From contig JAZTXM010000014.1 of assembly GCA_045636425.1 (NCBI GenBank), forward strand, positions 62,001 to 126,000: a stretch of 64,000 nt of DNA. The letters run 5' to 3'. The notes under the pieces were generated by a model. It was not told the origin of the DNA, ran no database searches, and saw only the letters and a list, made by a program, of their open reading frames with translations. The stretch comes from UMGS1883 sp045636425 (GTDB taxonomy: Bacteria; Bacillota; Clostridia; UMGS1883). Below, piece by piece: positions 24,064 through 32,729 of the stretch (the first letter of the stretch is position 1; every line of letters starts with the position of its first letter). Position numbers and translations under genes: made by a program.

Positions 24064-24331
24064 GCTGTACCGGCCGGGGAGGTAGCGGTGCCCTGTATCC
24101 GCAACCCGCTATAGCGGAGGTTATGTCCCCGATTGAGGCGTTTTTTTCATTTGGCCCGGAGCATTTAAGTGGTGTTGACGATTGGGTCTTGCGCAATATC
24201 GACCTGTGAACCTTGTCAGGCGGGGAACCGAGCAGCAATAAGCAGTCATCGGTATGTGCCGCGAGGGTGCCTGGTCTGAGCTAACTGAATGTTTCCGCTC
24301 TTGGAAGGACGTCGATTTCGGGGTGTACGGC
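24064..24331 (+). ncRNA. ffs: signal recognition particle RNA, large bacterial type
   Basis: The ends pair (GCTGTACC with GGTGTACGGC). Conserved parts include GGAGGTAGCGGTGCCCTGT of the Alu domain, GGGTCTTGCGCAA, GTGAACCTTGTCAGG and AGCAGCAATAAGCAG of helix 8. Length about 268 nt fits the Gram-positive 6S-sized SRP RNA. The GGAA tetraloop is kept, but its stem is CGG/CCG in place of the common TCC/GGA. Located directly before dnaX, as in many Firmicutes. Confidence 0.95.
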
Positions 24332-24423
24332 AAAATATTATAAATAAACAACGCGTGGCTGTCTTATCTTCGTTTTAAGACAGCTATTATTAAAATTATA
24401 CCGTTTTGAAAGGGGAGGGTAGT

Positions 24424-26001
24424 ATGGAGCATCAGGCACTTTACAGAAAGTGGAGGCCGAAAACCTTTGATGATGTTGTAGGTCAGCAGCACGTTACTCA
24501 AACAATAAAAAACGAAATAAAGAATAATGTCTGCGGTCATGCATTTCTTTTCTGCGGAAGCCGCGGTACGGGTAAGACTTCTACTGCCAGAATACTTAGT
24601 AAGGCGGTAAACTGTGAAAGTCCTGTTGACGGCAATCCCTGCAACAAATGTGCTACCTGTTTGGGGATTGAAAACGGCAGTATAATGGATATAGTTGAAA
24701 TAGACGCCGCAAGTAACAGCGGTGTTGATAATATCCGTTCACTAAGGGAGGAAGCGGCATATACAGCCGCGGTAACAAGGCATAAGGTCTATATTATCGA
24801 CGAGGTTCATGCACTTAGTAAGGATGCGTTCAATGCACTTTTAAAGCTTCTTGAAGAACCTCCCTCTCACGTTAAATTTGTTCTTGCTACAACGGAGGCA
24901 AACAAGGTTTTGGAAACAATTTCCTCCCGTTGTCAGCGGTTTGATTTTAAGAGAATTACGCCCGAAGACATTTACCGCAGACTTGACTATATCTGTAATG
25001 CAGAGGGCATCATGGCAGAGGAAAAGGCGCTTCGGATGATTGCCCGCCATGCGGACGGGTCGCTCCGAGACGCGCTAAGCTGTCTTGACCCGTGTATTGC
25101 CACGGGCAAAGAGGTGGACACAGGGTTTGTGGCTGACTTTTTGGGCAGGGCGGAAAATGATTCCGTGTTAGAACTTTGCACGGCTGTAGGACAATGCGAT
25201 ACGCCTCGTGTAGTGGAGTGTATCGACGATGTTTGTTCAAGGGGAAAGAATTTATCTCCCTTTATCGAAACTCTTATTCGTGCAATGAGGGACATGCTCA
25301 TAATTTCCGTATCGGGAAAATGCAAAAGTGATTTTGATGAGGATGAGTATCGCATTCTCGAAGAAAGTGCCCCATTTTATTCTACGGAAAAGCTCCTTTA
25401 TGCAATCAAATCCCTGTCGGAGGCTGTGTCAACAGCCCGATTTATGACAAATCCCAGGGTGGTTTTTGAGGCGGCTCTGATTAAGCTTTGTACAAAAAAC
25501 AACGATGCAAGCTATGAAGCACTTTTAAGCAGAATAGCAGAGCTTGAAAGAAAGATAGAAAGCGGTAATATATCCGTGGTAAAGGCTCCTATGAAAGTCA
25601 GGGAGGCAGCGGAGGCTCCAAAGGAAAAACATAAGGAGGAGAAGCTCCCCGAGGTAAAGCTCCCCCCCAGTGAATTTCTTTCTAAAATCCAAAGTGCTTG
25701 GCCTGAGATAATGAACGACTTATCAGGCAGTATACTTCTCTTTACGGCATTGGAAAATGTGGAGCTCAGGGAAGAAGGCGGAAGGCTTGCCCTTACTTTC
25801 CCCGACAGCGGCGGAAGGCAGATGCAGGAAATGGTATCGGACGGCATAGATGAGATTAACGCCGCAGTAAAGGCTCACACAGGGCTTGATGCGGGCACCG
25901 TGACAAGGGTTCAGAGTGATTTTTCATCCGTAAGAAAGAAAACCATGGAGCACGACCCCATGGAGGATATAATAAATCTATCGATAACAAATATAGACTA
26001 A
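24424..26001 (+). CDS. dnaX: DNA polymerase III subunits gamma/tau
   Basis: 525 residues. The AAA+ clamp-loader part has Walker A GSRGTGKT at 45-52, the four-Cys zinc module (Cys64, 73, 76, 79) and DEVH near 125. The C-terminal third (about 370-525) is a charged linker and tau-like domain. With HolA (encoded at 55189-56190) it loads the sliding clamp. ATG 24424 follows GGGGAGGG. It is the first protein gene of the dnaX-ybaB-recR unit. Confidence 0.95.
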   Translation: MEHQALYRKWRPKTFDDVVGQQHVTQTIKNEIKNNVCGHAFLFCGSRGTGKTSTARILSKAVNCESPVDGNPCNKCATCLGIENGSIMDIVEIDAASNSGVDNIRSLREEAAYTAAVTRHKVYIIDEVHALSKDAFNALLKLLEEPPSHVKFVLATTEANKVLETISSRCQRFDFKRITPEDIYRRLDYICNAEGIMAEEKALRMIARHADGSLRDALSCLDPCIATGKEVDTGFVADFLGRAENDSVLELCTAVGQCDTPRVVECIDDVCSRGKNLSPFIETLIRAMRDMLIISVSGKCKSDFDEDEYRILEESAPFYSTEKLLYAIKSLSEAVSTARFMTNPRVVFEAALIKLCTKNNDASYEALLSRIAELERKIESGNISVVKAPMKVREAAEAPKEKHKEEKLPEVKLPPSEFLSKIQSAWPEIMNDLSGSILLFTALENVELREEGGRLALTFPDSGGRQMQEMVSDGIDEINAAVKAHTGLDAGTVTRVQSDFSSVRKKTMEHDPMEDIINLSITNID

Positions 26002-26038
26002 GGCATATTCCTTTATGCCTAAGAAAGGATGTTTTAAT

Positions 26039-26392
26039 ATGGCAAGAGGCGGTTTCCCCAGAAATATGGGTATGGGCGGTATGGGTAACATGAATAATAT
26101 GATAAAGCAAGCCCAGAAAATGCAGGAAGAAATGATGAAAGCTCAGGAGGAGCTTAATGAACAGGAATTCGAGGCAAGCGTAGGCGGCGGGGCTGTAAGC
26201 GTGAAGGCTAACGGAAGAAAAGAGCTTCTTGAAATCAAGATTTCTCCCGAAGCGGTAGACCCCGAAGATGTGGAAATGCTTGAAGACATGCTTGTATCTG
26301 CTGTAAACGAAGTTTTAAGGAAGGCTGACGAAGCGGCGACAAACAATCTTAAAGGACTGACCGGCGGTCTTAACATTCCCGGATTATTCTAA
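26039..26392 (+). CDS. YbaB/EbfC family nucleoid-associated protein
   Basis: 117 residues. A Gly/Met/Asn-rich N-terminal stretch (4-22) precedes the normal YbaB core with QAQKMQEEMMKAQEEL and the VKANGRKELLEIKI strand pair. It binds DNA as a dimer; its conserved place between dnaX and recR suggests a tie to recombination or repair. The ATG at 26039 follows AAAGGATG; the longer frame has no better site. Confidence 0.93.
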   Translation: MARGGFPRNMGMGGMGNMNNMIKQAQKMQEEMMKAQEELNEQEFEASVGGGAVSVKANGRKELLEIKISPEAVDPEDVEMLEDMLVSAVNEVLRKADEAATNNLKGLTGGLNIPGLF

Positions 26393-26394
26393 GC

Positions 26395-26583
26395 GGATGG
26401 CAACGCCATCCTTTCGCAACGAAAAGTTTCTGCCGAAAATGTTTCGTTGCGAGTAAAGGGCTTTCGCTCGCGCGGCACTCACCGTGCCAGCCCTTGCAAG
26501 GAGTCAAAAACGAGGTACACGCCCCCGTTTTTGACGATTTCTACATTAAGGGGAACCCCCTTAATAATCCCCCTTGATAGTTT
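26395..26583. other. dense run of five hairpins between ybaB and recR
   Basis: Consecutive inverted repeats: GGATGGC/GCCATCC (26395-26411), CGCAACGAAA/TTTCGTTGCG, AAGGGCT/AGCCCTT enclosing GGCAC/GTGCC, GTCAAAAACG/CGTTTTTGAC, and ATTAAGGGG/CCCCTTAAT. No frame runs through it. None has a good T run except possibly the first. It may be a degraded miniature element or an operon-internal processing region. Confidence 0.6.
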
Positions 26584-26604
26584 CCTTCTTAGGAGTTGAA
26601 TTTA

Positions 26605-27195
26605 ATGTATCCCGTTTCTCTTAGTGAACTGATTGAAGAATTTAATAAGCTTCCCGGCATCGGGCATAAAAGTGCGGTAAGGCTTGCCTTTCACGTGATG
26701 AATATGCCGAGCGAAAAGGTGGATAAGTTCATTGGTGCAATTAATAACGCAAAAACCAAGGTTCATCTGTGCAAAAAATGCCAGAATCTTACAGATAAAG
26801 AGGAATGTGATATTTGTTCCTCATCTAAGCGTGATACGAGTGTGATTTGCGTTATGGAAAGCCCCAAGGATGTAACCGCCCTGGAAAAAACCAGGGAGTA
26901 TAACGGGCTTTATCATGTGCTTCACGGGGCAATTTCCCCCATGGACGGCATAGGCCCCGACGATATTAAAATCAGGGAGCTTATAGCAAGGCTTACGCCC
27001 GAAGTGACTGAAATAATAATGGCGACCAATCCCACTGTTGAGGGAGAGGCTACCGCCATGTATATTGCAAGGCTCCTTAAGCCTATGGGAATTACGGTGA
27101 CAAGAATTGCGCACGGAATCCCTGTGGGCGGAGATATAGAATATGCAGATGAGGTTACTTTGTCCCGTGCAATTGAGGGCAGACGGGAAATCTAA
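26605..27195 (+). CDS. recR: recombination mediator RecR
   Basis: 196 residues: helix-hairpin-helix LPGIGHKSAVRLA (about 14-26), a four-Cys zinc finger (CKKCQ...CDIC, about 55-72), a Toprim domain (about 80-170) and a C-terminal Walker-B-like end. It acts with RecO and RecF to load RecA at gaps. ATG 26605 follows TTAGGAG by 8 nt. Confidence 0.96.
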   Translation: MYPVSLSELIEEFNKLPGIGHKSAVRLAFHVMNMPSEKVDKFIGAINNAKTKVHLCKKCQNLTDKEECDICSSSKRDTSVICVMESPKDVTALEKTREYNGLYHVLHGAISPMDGIGPDDIKIRELIARLTPEVTEIIMATNPTVEGEATAMYIARLLKPMGITVTRIAHGIPVGGDIEYADEVTLSRAIEGRREI

Positions 27196-27260
27196 AAAAT
27201 CCTTTACTAATGGATTTTTCTATGGTATAATAGCTACATATAAAAGTTAGGAGTGATATT

Positions 27261-27545
27261 ATGGCTGCTGCAGAAAGCGTTTTTACTTATAAAGGAAAAC
27301 CTATGGTACGCCGTGGTGATACTATTTATTACGGAGATTTGAGTGAGAAGTATATCATTATTTTTACAATCAAGTCAAAGAAAATGGTGGGCGACGTGGA
27401 GGTTGCCGACAGCGTAGGAATTGACCTTTGCATGAATAACGGATTCGGAAAAGAAAAGGTTATTAAAAAGGCAAACCGCGAAAGCCTGTTTGAAGCAATC
27501 GACCTTGCTGAATTCTGGCTGGAAGATGCAATAGAGAACGGCTGA
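27261..27545 (+). CDS. conserved-looking small protein of unknown function
   Basis: 94 residues. I do not recognise a named family. The sequence predicts a beta-rich first half (residues 8-60: FTYKGKPMVRRGDTIYYGDLS and on) and an amphipathic acidic C-terminal helix (LFEAIDLAEFWLEDAI). No signal peptide or membrane helix. A -10 TATAAT with a TTTACT -35 at 17 bp lies about 30 bp upstream and TTAGGAGTG precedes the ATG, so it is expressed from its own promoter. It stands between recR and pncB; a strong hairpin follows. Confidence 0.75.
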   Translation: MAAAESVFTYKGKPMVRRGDTIYYGDLSEKYIIIFTIKSKKMVGDVEVADSVGIDLCMNNGFGKEKVIKKANRESLFEAIDLAEFWLEDAIENG

Positions 27546-27553
27546 TTAAGATG

Positions 27554-27588
27554 AACAGAGTTATTGACAGTGTCAATAACTCTGTTTT
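27554..27588 (+). promoter_or_regulatory. 16-bp perfect hairpin between the 94-residue gene and pncB
   Basis: AACAGAGTTATTGACA (27554-27569) and its exact complement (27571-27586). Only four T residues follow, then A residues, so it is a weak terminator. No promoter fits between it and the pncB ribosome site, so pncB depends on read-through. Confidence 0.65.
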
Positions 27589-27608
27589 AAAAACAGGAGA
27601 GGTTACGA

Positions 27609-29051
27609 ATGTTAAACGAACAAAACTATACAATGCTTGCCGACTTCTATGAATTTACCATGGCAAACGGATATTTTAAAAATGGCACAGGGGACAAAAT
27701 CTGTTATTTTGACCTTTATTTCCGCTCTGTTCCCGATGACGGCGGTTTTGCTATTATGGCAGGTACCGAGCAGGTGGTGGAGTATCTTTCAAACCTCAAA
27801 TTTGAGGAGGAGGATATCGAGTATCTTCGCGGAAGAAAACTTTTCTGCGAGGAATTCCTTGATTACCTTAAAAATTTCAAGTTCTCCTGTGATGTGTGGG
27901 CAATGCCGGAAGGAACGCCTGTTTTCCCCAATGAGCCGCTTGTAATTGTACGAGGCCCTGCCATTCAGGCACAGCTTGTGGAAACAATGCTTCTTCTGCT
28001 CGTAAACCATCAGACGCTTATTGCCACCAAGACAAACAGGATAGTACGTGCGGCACAGGGCAGAGCCGTTATGGAATTCGGTTCTCGACGTGCTCACGGG
28101 GCAAGCAGTGCGATTTTAGGTGCCAGAGCGGCATATATTGCAGGCTGTATCGGAACGGCGAACACCCTTAGTGATGAGCTTTATAAAATCCCCGCTTTGG
28201 GTACTATGGCACATAGCTGGGTGCAGATGTTCCCCACAGAATATGATGCGTTTAAGGCGTATGCAGAGGTTTATCCAGATAGCTGTACTCTCCTTATTGA
28301 TACGTACAACGTGCTTAAAAGCGGACTTCCCAATGCCATCCGCGTATTTAAGGAGGTAGTGGTGCCTGCAGGCTGCAGACCCAAGGGTGTGCGTATTGAC
28401 AGCGGAGATATTACCTATCTTACAAAGAAAATCCGCAAGGAGCTTGACAAAGAGGGCTTTAGTGACTGCGGTATAGTAGTGTCAAACTCTCTTGATGAAT
28501 ATATTATCAGGGACACGCTTTCCCACGGAGCGCAAATTGACTCCTTTGGTGTGGGAGAGAGGCTTATCACCGCAAGAAGCTGGCCTGTTTTTGGAGGCGT
28601 ATATAAGCTTGTAGGCGTTGAGGAGGACGGCAAGGTTGTGCCGAAAATCAAAATCAGTGAAAACCCTGCAAAAATTACAACACCTGATTTTAAGCAGGTT
28701 TACCGTCTGTATGATAATGAATCGGGCAAGGCGATTGCTGATGTAATGACTCTCCATGATGAGGAAATTGACGAGAGTCAGCCTTATGAAATCTTTGACC
28801 CCGTCCATACGTGGAAAAGGAAAAAGGTTACAAACTTTACTGCAAGAAAGCTTCTTACGCAGGTGTTTAAAAACGGAGAGCAGGTGGCCCAGCTTCCTAA
28901 GCTTTCCGAAATCAGAGAGTATTGTGCGCAGCAGGTAGAAACCATATGGGATGAGGTAAAGCGTTTTGAAAATCCTCATTCATATTATGTGGATTTATCT
29001 CCCAGGCTGTGGAGGGTAAAAAATGACTTGTTGGAGCGTTTTTCAAAATAA
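27609..29051 (+). CDS. pncB: nicotinate phosphoribosyltransferase
   Basis: 480 residues of the long bacterial type. Family features: FYEFTMANGYF near 14-24, EFGSRRAHG near 156-164 with the phosphorylated-His region GTMAHSWVQMF near 198-208, and GVRIDSGD near 263-270. It makes nicotinate mononucleotide from nicotinic acid and PRPP for NAD salvage. RBS CAGGAGAGG. The last 10 codons overlap a possible start of the next gene. Confidence 0.95.
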   Translation: MLNEQNYTMLADFYEFTMANGYFKNGTGDKICYFDLYFRSVPDDGGFAIMAGTEQVVEYLSNLKFEEEDIEYLRGRKLFCEEFLDYLKNFKFSCDVWAMPEGTPVFPNEPLVIVRGPAIQAQLVETMLLLLVNHQTLIATKTNRIVRAAQGRAVMEFGSRRAHGASSAILGARAAYIAGCIGTANTLSDELYKIPALGTMAHSWVQMFPTEYDAFKAYAEVYPDSCTLLIDTYNVLKSGLPNAIRVFKEVVVPAGCRPKGVRIDSGDITYLTKKIRKELDKEGFSDCGIVVSNSLDEYIIRDTLSHGAQIDSFGVGERLITARSWPVFGGVYKLVGVEEDGKVVPKIKISENPAKITTPDFKQVYRLYDNESGKAIADVMTLHDEEIDESQPYEIFDPVHTWKRKKVTNFTARKLLTQVFKNGEQVAQLPKLSEIREYCAQQVETIWDEVKRFENPHSYYVDLSPRLWRVKNDLLERFSK

Positions 29052-29712
29052 AATGAATATAGAAGCCTTTGATACCGCCATATTTGATATGGACGGTACA
29101 ATAATGGATTCATTGGGAATATGGGAAAGGATAGATTACGACTTTCTCGAAAAGAGGCGTGGAATAAAAGTTCCGGGGGATTATGTTCACGATATTGCGG
29201 CAATGAGCTTTTCCGAAATTGCCAACTATACAAAAAATCGCTTTAATCTTCCCGATACGCCCGAGGAGCTTATGCAGGAATGGACTGACATGGCAATACA
29301 CGAGTATTCCCACAATGTCCCATTGAAGCCATTTGTAAAAGAGTATATGGAGCACCTTAAAGCAAAGGGAAAGAAAATTGTACTGTGTACCAGCTCGCCC
29401 GAATATTTCTTTAAGCCTGCATTAAAAAACAATGGCATCTATGATTTGTTTGATGCCTTTACAAGCACCTGCGAGGCAGGCGTGGGCAAGGGTTCGCCGA
29501 AGGTATATCTTCTGGCGGCACAAAAGGCAGGAACTGCCCCCGAAAGATGTATTGTTTTTGAGGATGTTATATCAGCGGCGAGGTCGGCGAAGGCGGCAGG
29601 AATGACCGTATGCGGAGTTTATGATGCACGCAGCGAAAGCCGCCAGGAGGAGCTTCGTGCAGTGTGTGACATGTATATAAAAAGCTTTAAAGAGCTTCTG
29701 GAGGATAAGTAA
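29023..29712 (+). CDS. HAD-superfamily phosphatase (beta-phosphoglucomutase-like)
   Basis: About 229 residues. HAD motif I FDMDGTIMDS lies near 20-29, motif II with CTSSPE near 124-129, and motifs III/IV with KVYLLAAQ and VFEDVISAARSAKAAGM near 177-193. The cap domain is the helical C1 type between motifs I and II. The substrate is unknown; such enzymes act on sugar phosphates or nucleotides. The ATG at 29023 has a perfect GGAGGG at 7 nt but overlaps pncB; ATG 29053 gives a more usual N-terminus without a ribosome site. Both are possible. Confidence 0.85.
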   Translation: MTCWSVFQNKMNIEAFDTAIFDMDGTIMDSLGIWERIDYDFLEKRRGIKVPGDYVHDIAAMSFSEIANYTKNRFNLPDTPEELMQEWTDMAIHEYSHNVPLKPFVKEYMEHLKAKGKKIVLCTSSPEYFFKPALKNNGIYDLFDAFTSTCEAGVGKGSPKVYLLAAQKAGTAPERCIVFEDVISAARSAKAAGMTVCGVYDARSESRQEELRAVCDMYIKSFKELLEDK

Positions 29713-30575
29713 TGTATAATCTTACCGACCCAAAAATAATTAAATATCTTTGCAATAAATACGGCTTTACCTTTGCTAAAAGCATGGGTCAGAATTTTAT
29801 TACCGATGAATCCGTACCCCTGGCGATGACAATGGAAGCCACCGAAAATGCACAGGGAGTTATAGAAATAGGTCCGGGCTTTGGTGTGCTTACGGCAGCA
29901 CTTGCCAATTCAGCGGAGAAGGTAGTTTCCATTGAGCTTGATAAAAGACTCGAAAGGGTACTCTCGGAAACACTTGCCGGATTTTCCAACGTATCGTTTA
30001 TATGGGAGGACTGCCTTAAGGTAAACCTTAAGGAGCTTTTGGAAAAGGAATTTTCGGGAATGGACGTAAGCGTGGCGGCAAATCTGCCCTACTATATTAC
30101 CACTCCAATTATTATGAATTTTCTTGAAAGCAGACTGCCTTTCAAGAAAATCGTGGTTATGATTCAAAAAGAGGTGGCAGAGCGGCTTTGTGCAAAACCG
30201 GGGGGCAAGGAATATGGTGCAATCAGTATTGCCACGCAGTATTTTTCCAAGCCCTGTATTATAAAGCATGTTCCCTCATCGGCATTTATCCCTGCTCCCA
30301 AGGTAGACAGTGCCGTGGTCAGCATGGAAATTCTTGAAACACCCTCTGTTTCCCCTTATGATGAAAAGCATTTCTTTAAGCTTATAAAGGCGGCATTTTC
30401 CCAAAGGAGAAAAACCCTTGTAAATGCCCTTTCGGGGAGCGGAGCTTTTGGCTCGAAGGAGGAAGTGACAAATGCCATACAGGCATTGGGACTTTCCCCC
30501 ACAGTCCGTGGCGAAGCCCTTTCCATAGAGGAATTTTGTAATTTAAGTGATTATTATACAAAAAAGAGAATTTAG
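29712..30575 (+). CDS. rsmA: 16S rRNA (adenine1518-N6/adenine1519-N6)-dimethyltransferase
   Basis: 287 residues with the KsgA/RsmA fold. Motif X near KSMGQNFI (22-29), SAM motif I EIGPGFGVLT (55-64), motif II VVSIELDK and the catalytic motif IV NLPYY (about 122-126), plus the small C-terminal helical domain. It dimethylates two adenines of helix 45 and helps 30S maturation. Its ATG overlaps the HAD stop codon by one base. A strong terminator follows. Confidence 0.96.
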   Translation: MYNLTDPKIIKYLCNKYGFTFAKSMGQNFITDESVPLAMTMEATENAQGVIEIGPGFGVLTAALANSAEKVVSIELDKRLERVLSETLAGFSNVSFIWEDCLKVNLKELLEKEFSGMDVSVAANLPYYITTPIIMNFLESRLPFKKIVVMIQKEVAERLCAKPGGKEYGAISIATQYFSKPCIIKHVPSSAFIPAPKVDSAVVSMEILETPSVSPYDEKHFFKLIKAAFSQRRKTLVNALSGSGAFGSKEEVTNAIQALGLSPTVRGEALSIEEFCNLSDYYTKKRI

Positions 30576-30598
30576 CAATTTTGCTAAATTCTCTTTTT
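30561..30598. terminator. bidirectional terminator after rsmA
   Basis: Stem GAGAATTTAGCAA with its perfect complement, loop TT, followed by TTTTT; the minus strand also has an A/T run. It ends rsmA and the convergent membrane-protein gene. Confidence 0.85.
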
Positions 30599-30613
30599 GT
30601 GTATCTGTGTTTT

Positions 30614-31420
30614 TTATTTCTTTACGTACTGCATGCTATAATTCTTAATTACAACCTTTTGCTTCTGGGACTGTTCACCCATTTTGTATGTCTGCTCGGT
30701 TTCGATGCAGTTGCCGTTTTTATCGTACTTGTTTTCGCTTATAAGCTCAGCGTAATCGTTTGATGCGGAAATCTTTATGGGATTGCCGTCTTTGTCGTAC
30801 TCATATTCGGTAGTAATTTTTGAACCGTACATATCACTTTCGATTTTCTTTATAATATTACCGTTCTTATCGTAGAAAAGCTCTTCCTCGGTCTGTGTGC
30901 CGTCCTGCTCGGTTGTCTTTTTCTGATAGTTTTCTTTAAATTCGTACTTGTAGGTGATAGTCTGTGTCCCTGCTCCTGTATCTCCGGAAACCTCTTCTGC
31001 TTCGTATGTTTTTACAAATCTCTTGAGCTCGTTCTCGGCTCGCTCATAGCTTCCGCCGATTTCATATAAAATATCGTAGGCATCCTGATAATCTCCGTTG
31101 TTAACAAGGTGCATTGCCCAAAGATATTTTATGCGGGGAGTAAGAACCAGTGTCAATACAACAGTTAAAATAACTGCGGCAATTGAGGCCAAAATCTTAA
31201 CGATAGGTTTGGGATTCTTGCTCTCCTCAAGCTCGGAGGGGTCAACGAAATAAACCTCGGTTTCGCCCTCTTCAAAATCCTCCTCCAATTCTTCTGCGGA
31301 AAGGTCAGCTTCATTAATTTCTTCCTCAGAAATTGTGATTTCGCTTTCTTCCACAAGAGTTTCGGGTGAAACGGTTTCTTCTGTTACTTCATTTGTAAAT
31401 TCGTTTTTGTTTTCTTCCAT
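30614..31420 (-). CDS. membrane-anchored protein with YD-like repeats, unknown function
   Basis: About 268 residues. An acidic, Glu-rich cytosolic tail (1-85) is followed by one membrane helix (about 88-110, ILASIAAVILTVVLTLVLT), an extracytoplasmic helical linker, and from about 165 onward repeats of the type YDKNGN-x-IK and YDKDGNPIKIS, each about 20 residues. These resemble RHS/YD or YwqK-type beta repeats. No enzyme motif. The ATG at 31420 follows AAGGAG. It ends a minus-strand unit murA-MBL-rlmH-this gene, so it may relate to the envelope; the function is unknown. Confidence 0.75.
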   Translation of the reverse strand: MEENKNEFTNEVTEETVSPETLVEESEITISEEEINEADLSAEELEEDFEEGETEVYFVDPSELEESKNPKPIVKILASIAAVILTVVLTLVLTPRIKYLWAMHLVNNGDYQDAYDILYEIGGSYERAENELKRFVKTYEAEEVSGDTGAGTQTITYKYEFKENYQKKTTEQDGTQTEEELFYDKNGNIIKKIESDMYGSKITTEYEYDKDGNPIKISASNDYAELISENKYDKNGNCIETEQTYKMGEQSQKQKVVIKNYSMQYVKK

Positions 31421-31436
31421 AATAATATTCTCCTTT

Positions 31437-31913
31437 TTATTTATGATATGTTTCGTTAGCATTGATTTTAAAAGCTCTGTAAATTTGCTCCTCCAGCATA
31501 ATTCGTGCAATGCGGTGGGGAAATGTCATAGAGCTCATGCTGAGGCGAAGGGAGGCACGGCTTTTCACTTCTTCGGAAAGTCCCAACGAACCGCCTATGA
31601 TAAAGTCGATGGTGGAGCTTTCCATTTGAAACTGGGCTATCTTTTGTGCAAGCTGCTCGCTTGAAAGCTGCTTGCCCTCTATACACAAGGCAATTACGAT
31701 ATCGCTTTTGCCTATTTTCTTTAAAATCATTTCTCCCTCTTTTTGCAAAACCTCTTTGCACTGTGCCTCCGACGGGTTTTCGGGGATACTTTTGTCGGGA
31801 ATCACAATGGTGTTCAGAGTGCAAAAACGGCTAAGCCTTTTTTCAAATTCGGTGGCGGCATCGGAAAAATATTTTTCCTTTATTTTCCCTACGCAAATTA
31901 TATTTATCGTCAT
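31437..31913 (-). CDS. rlmH: 23S rRNA (pseudouridine1915-N3)-methyltransferase
   Basis: 158 residues, full SPOUT-family length. The C-terminal knot shows FIIGGSLGLSEEVK (about 103-116) and LSMSSMTFPHRIARIMLEEQIYRA (in parts; SMTFPH near 130), which are RlmH signatures. It methylates the pseudouridine in helix 69 of 23S rRNA. It starts 2 nt after the MBL gene and is co-transcribed with it. Confidence 0.95.
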   Translation of the reverse strand: MTINIICVGKIKEKYFSDAATEFEKRLSRFCTLNTIVIPDKSIPENPSEAQCKEVLQKEGEMILKKIGKSDIVIALCIEGKQLSSEQLAQKIAQFQMESSTIDFIIGGSLGLSEEVKSRASLRLSMSSMTFPHRIARIMLEEQIYRAFKINANETYHK

Positions 31914-31915
31914 AA

Positions 31916-32728
31916 TCAGTCTATTAACTCCTCGCTGATAGAATACCTTTGTGCAATGAATAGCTTAACGTCCTCTCCAACCTTAAAGCCTGCCGTCTCT
32001 ATGCTTCCCGAAACGGATTCAAAGGCCTTGCGAGGCGTGTTGTTGTCGTTTGAGAGATGCCCTAAAATAATCTGGCGGAGCTTTCCTTCTTTTACAAGCT
32101 TTCCACATAATGCACCGCAAATTCTGTTGGAAAGATGCCCGAAATCAGAAAGAATTCTCTTTTTCAGATGTTCGGGATACGGCCCCGACATCAGCATATG
32201 TTCATCGTGATTTGCCTCCAACAAGGCGATGGAGCAGGGGGAGAGAAGCTCGAAAATGTGCTTTGTCACCGTGCCCAAATCCGTTGCCACCGCACCATGC
32301 TTTTCTCCGCTTGAAAAAACGATTCCGATGCTTTCCGCCGCATCGTGCGAGGTTTCAAAGGGATGAAATCTGATATTTGATATTTCAAAGGGAACATCCG
32401 CCGCAATATATCTTATAAGTGAAGGGTCAATTTTCCCAATGGAGTTAATCATTGATTTCCATGTGCCCAAAGTGGCGTACACGGGAATTTTATATCTTCG
32501 GCACAATACCCCCACGCCGCTTATATGGTCAACATGCTCATGTGTTACAATAATGGCATCAAGCTTGTCGGGGGAGATTCCTGCCTGTGCAAGCTGATTT
32601 TCAGCGGCCTTACCCGTTATTCCACAGTCCACGAGAACACCGCAGCCGCCACTTCTTATAAGGATGCAATTTCCGCTGCTTCCTGAGGAAAGGGCACATA
32701 TTGAAATATTGTTTTCACTGCAAGTCAT
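31916..32728 (-). CDS. MBL-fold metallo-hydrolase (WalJ/YycJ-like)
   Basis: About 270 residues. The metallo-beta-lactamase metal motif THEHVDH lies near 66-72 after the start SSGSSGNC (about 13-20), which is typical of the YycJ/WalJ group. WalJ proteins are putative 5'-3' exonucleases linked to replication or cell-wall stress. In B. subtilis it belongs to the walRK operon; here it follows murA and precedes rlmH. ATG 32728 follows GAGGCGG and overlaps the murA stop. Confidence 0.88.
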   Translation of the reverse strand: MTCSENNISICALSSGSSGNCILIRSGGCGVLVDCGITGKAAENQLAQAGISPDKLDAIIVTHEHVDHISGVGVLCRRYKIPVYATLGTWKSMINSIGKIDPSLIRYIAADVPFEISNIRFHPFETSHDAAESIGIVFSSGEKHGAVATDLGTVTKHIFELLSPCSIALLEANHDEHMLMSGPYPEHLKKRILSDFGHLSNRICGALCGKLVKEGKLRQIILGHLSNDNNTPRKAFESVSGSIETAGFKVGEDVKLFIAQRYSISEELID

Positions 32729-32729
32729 G

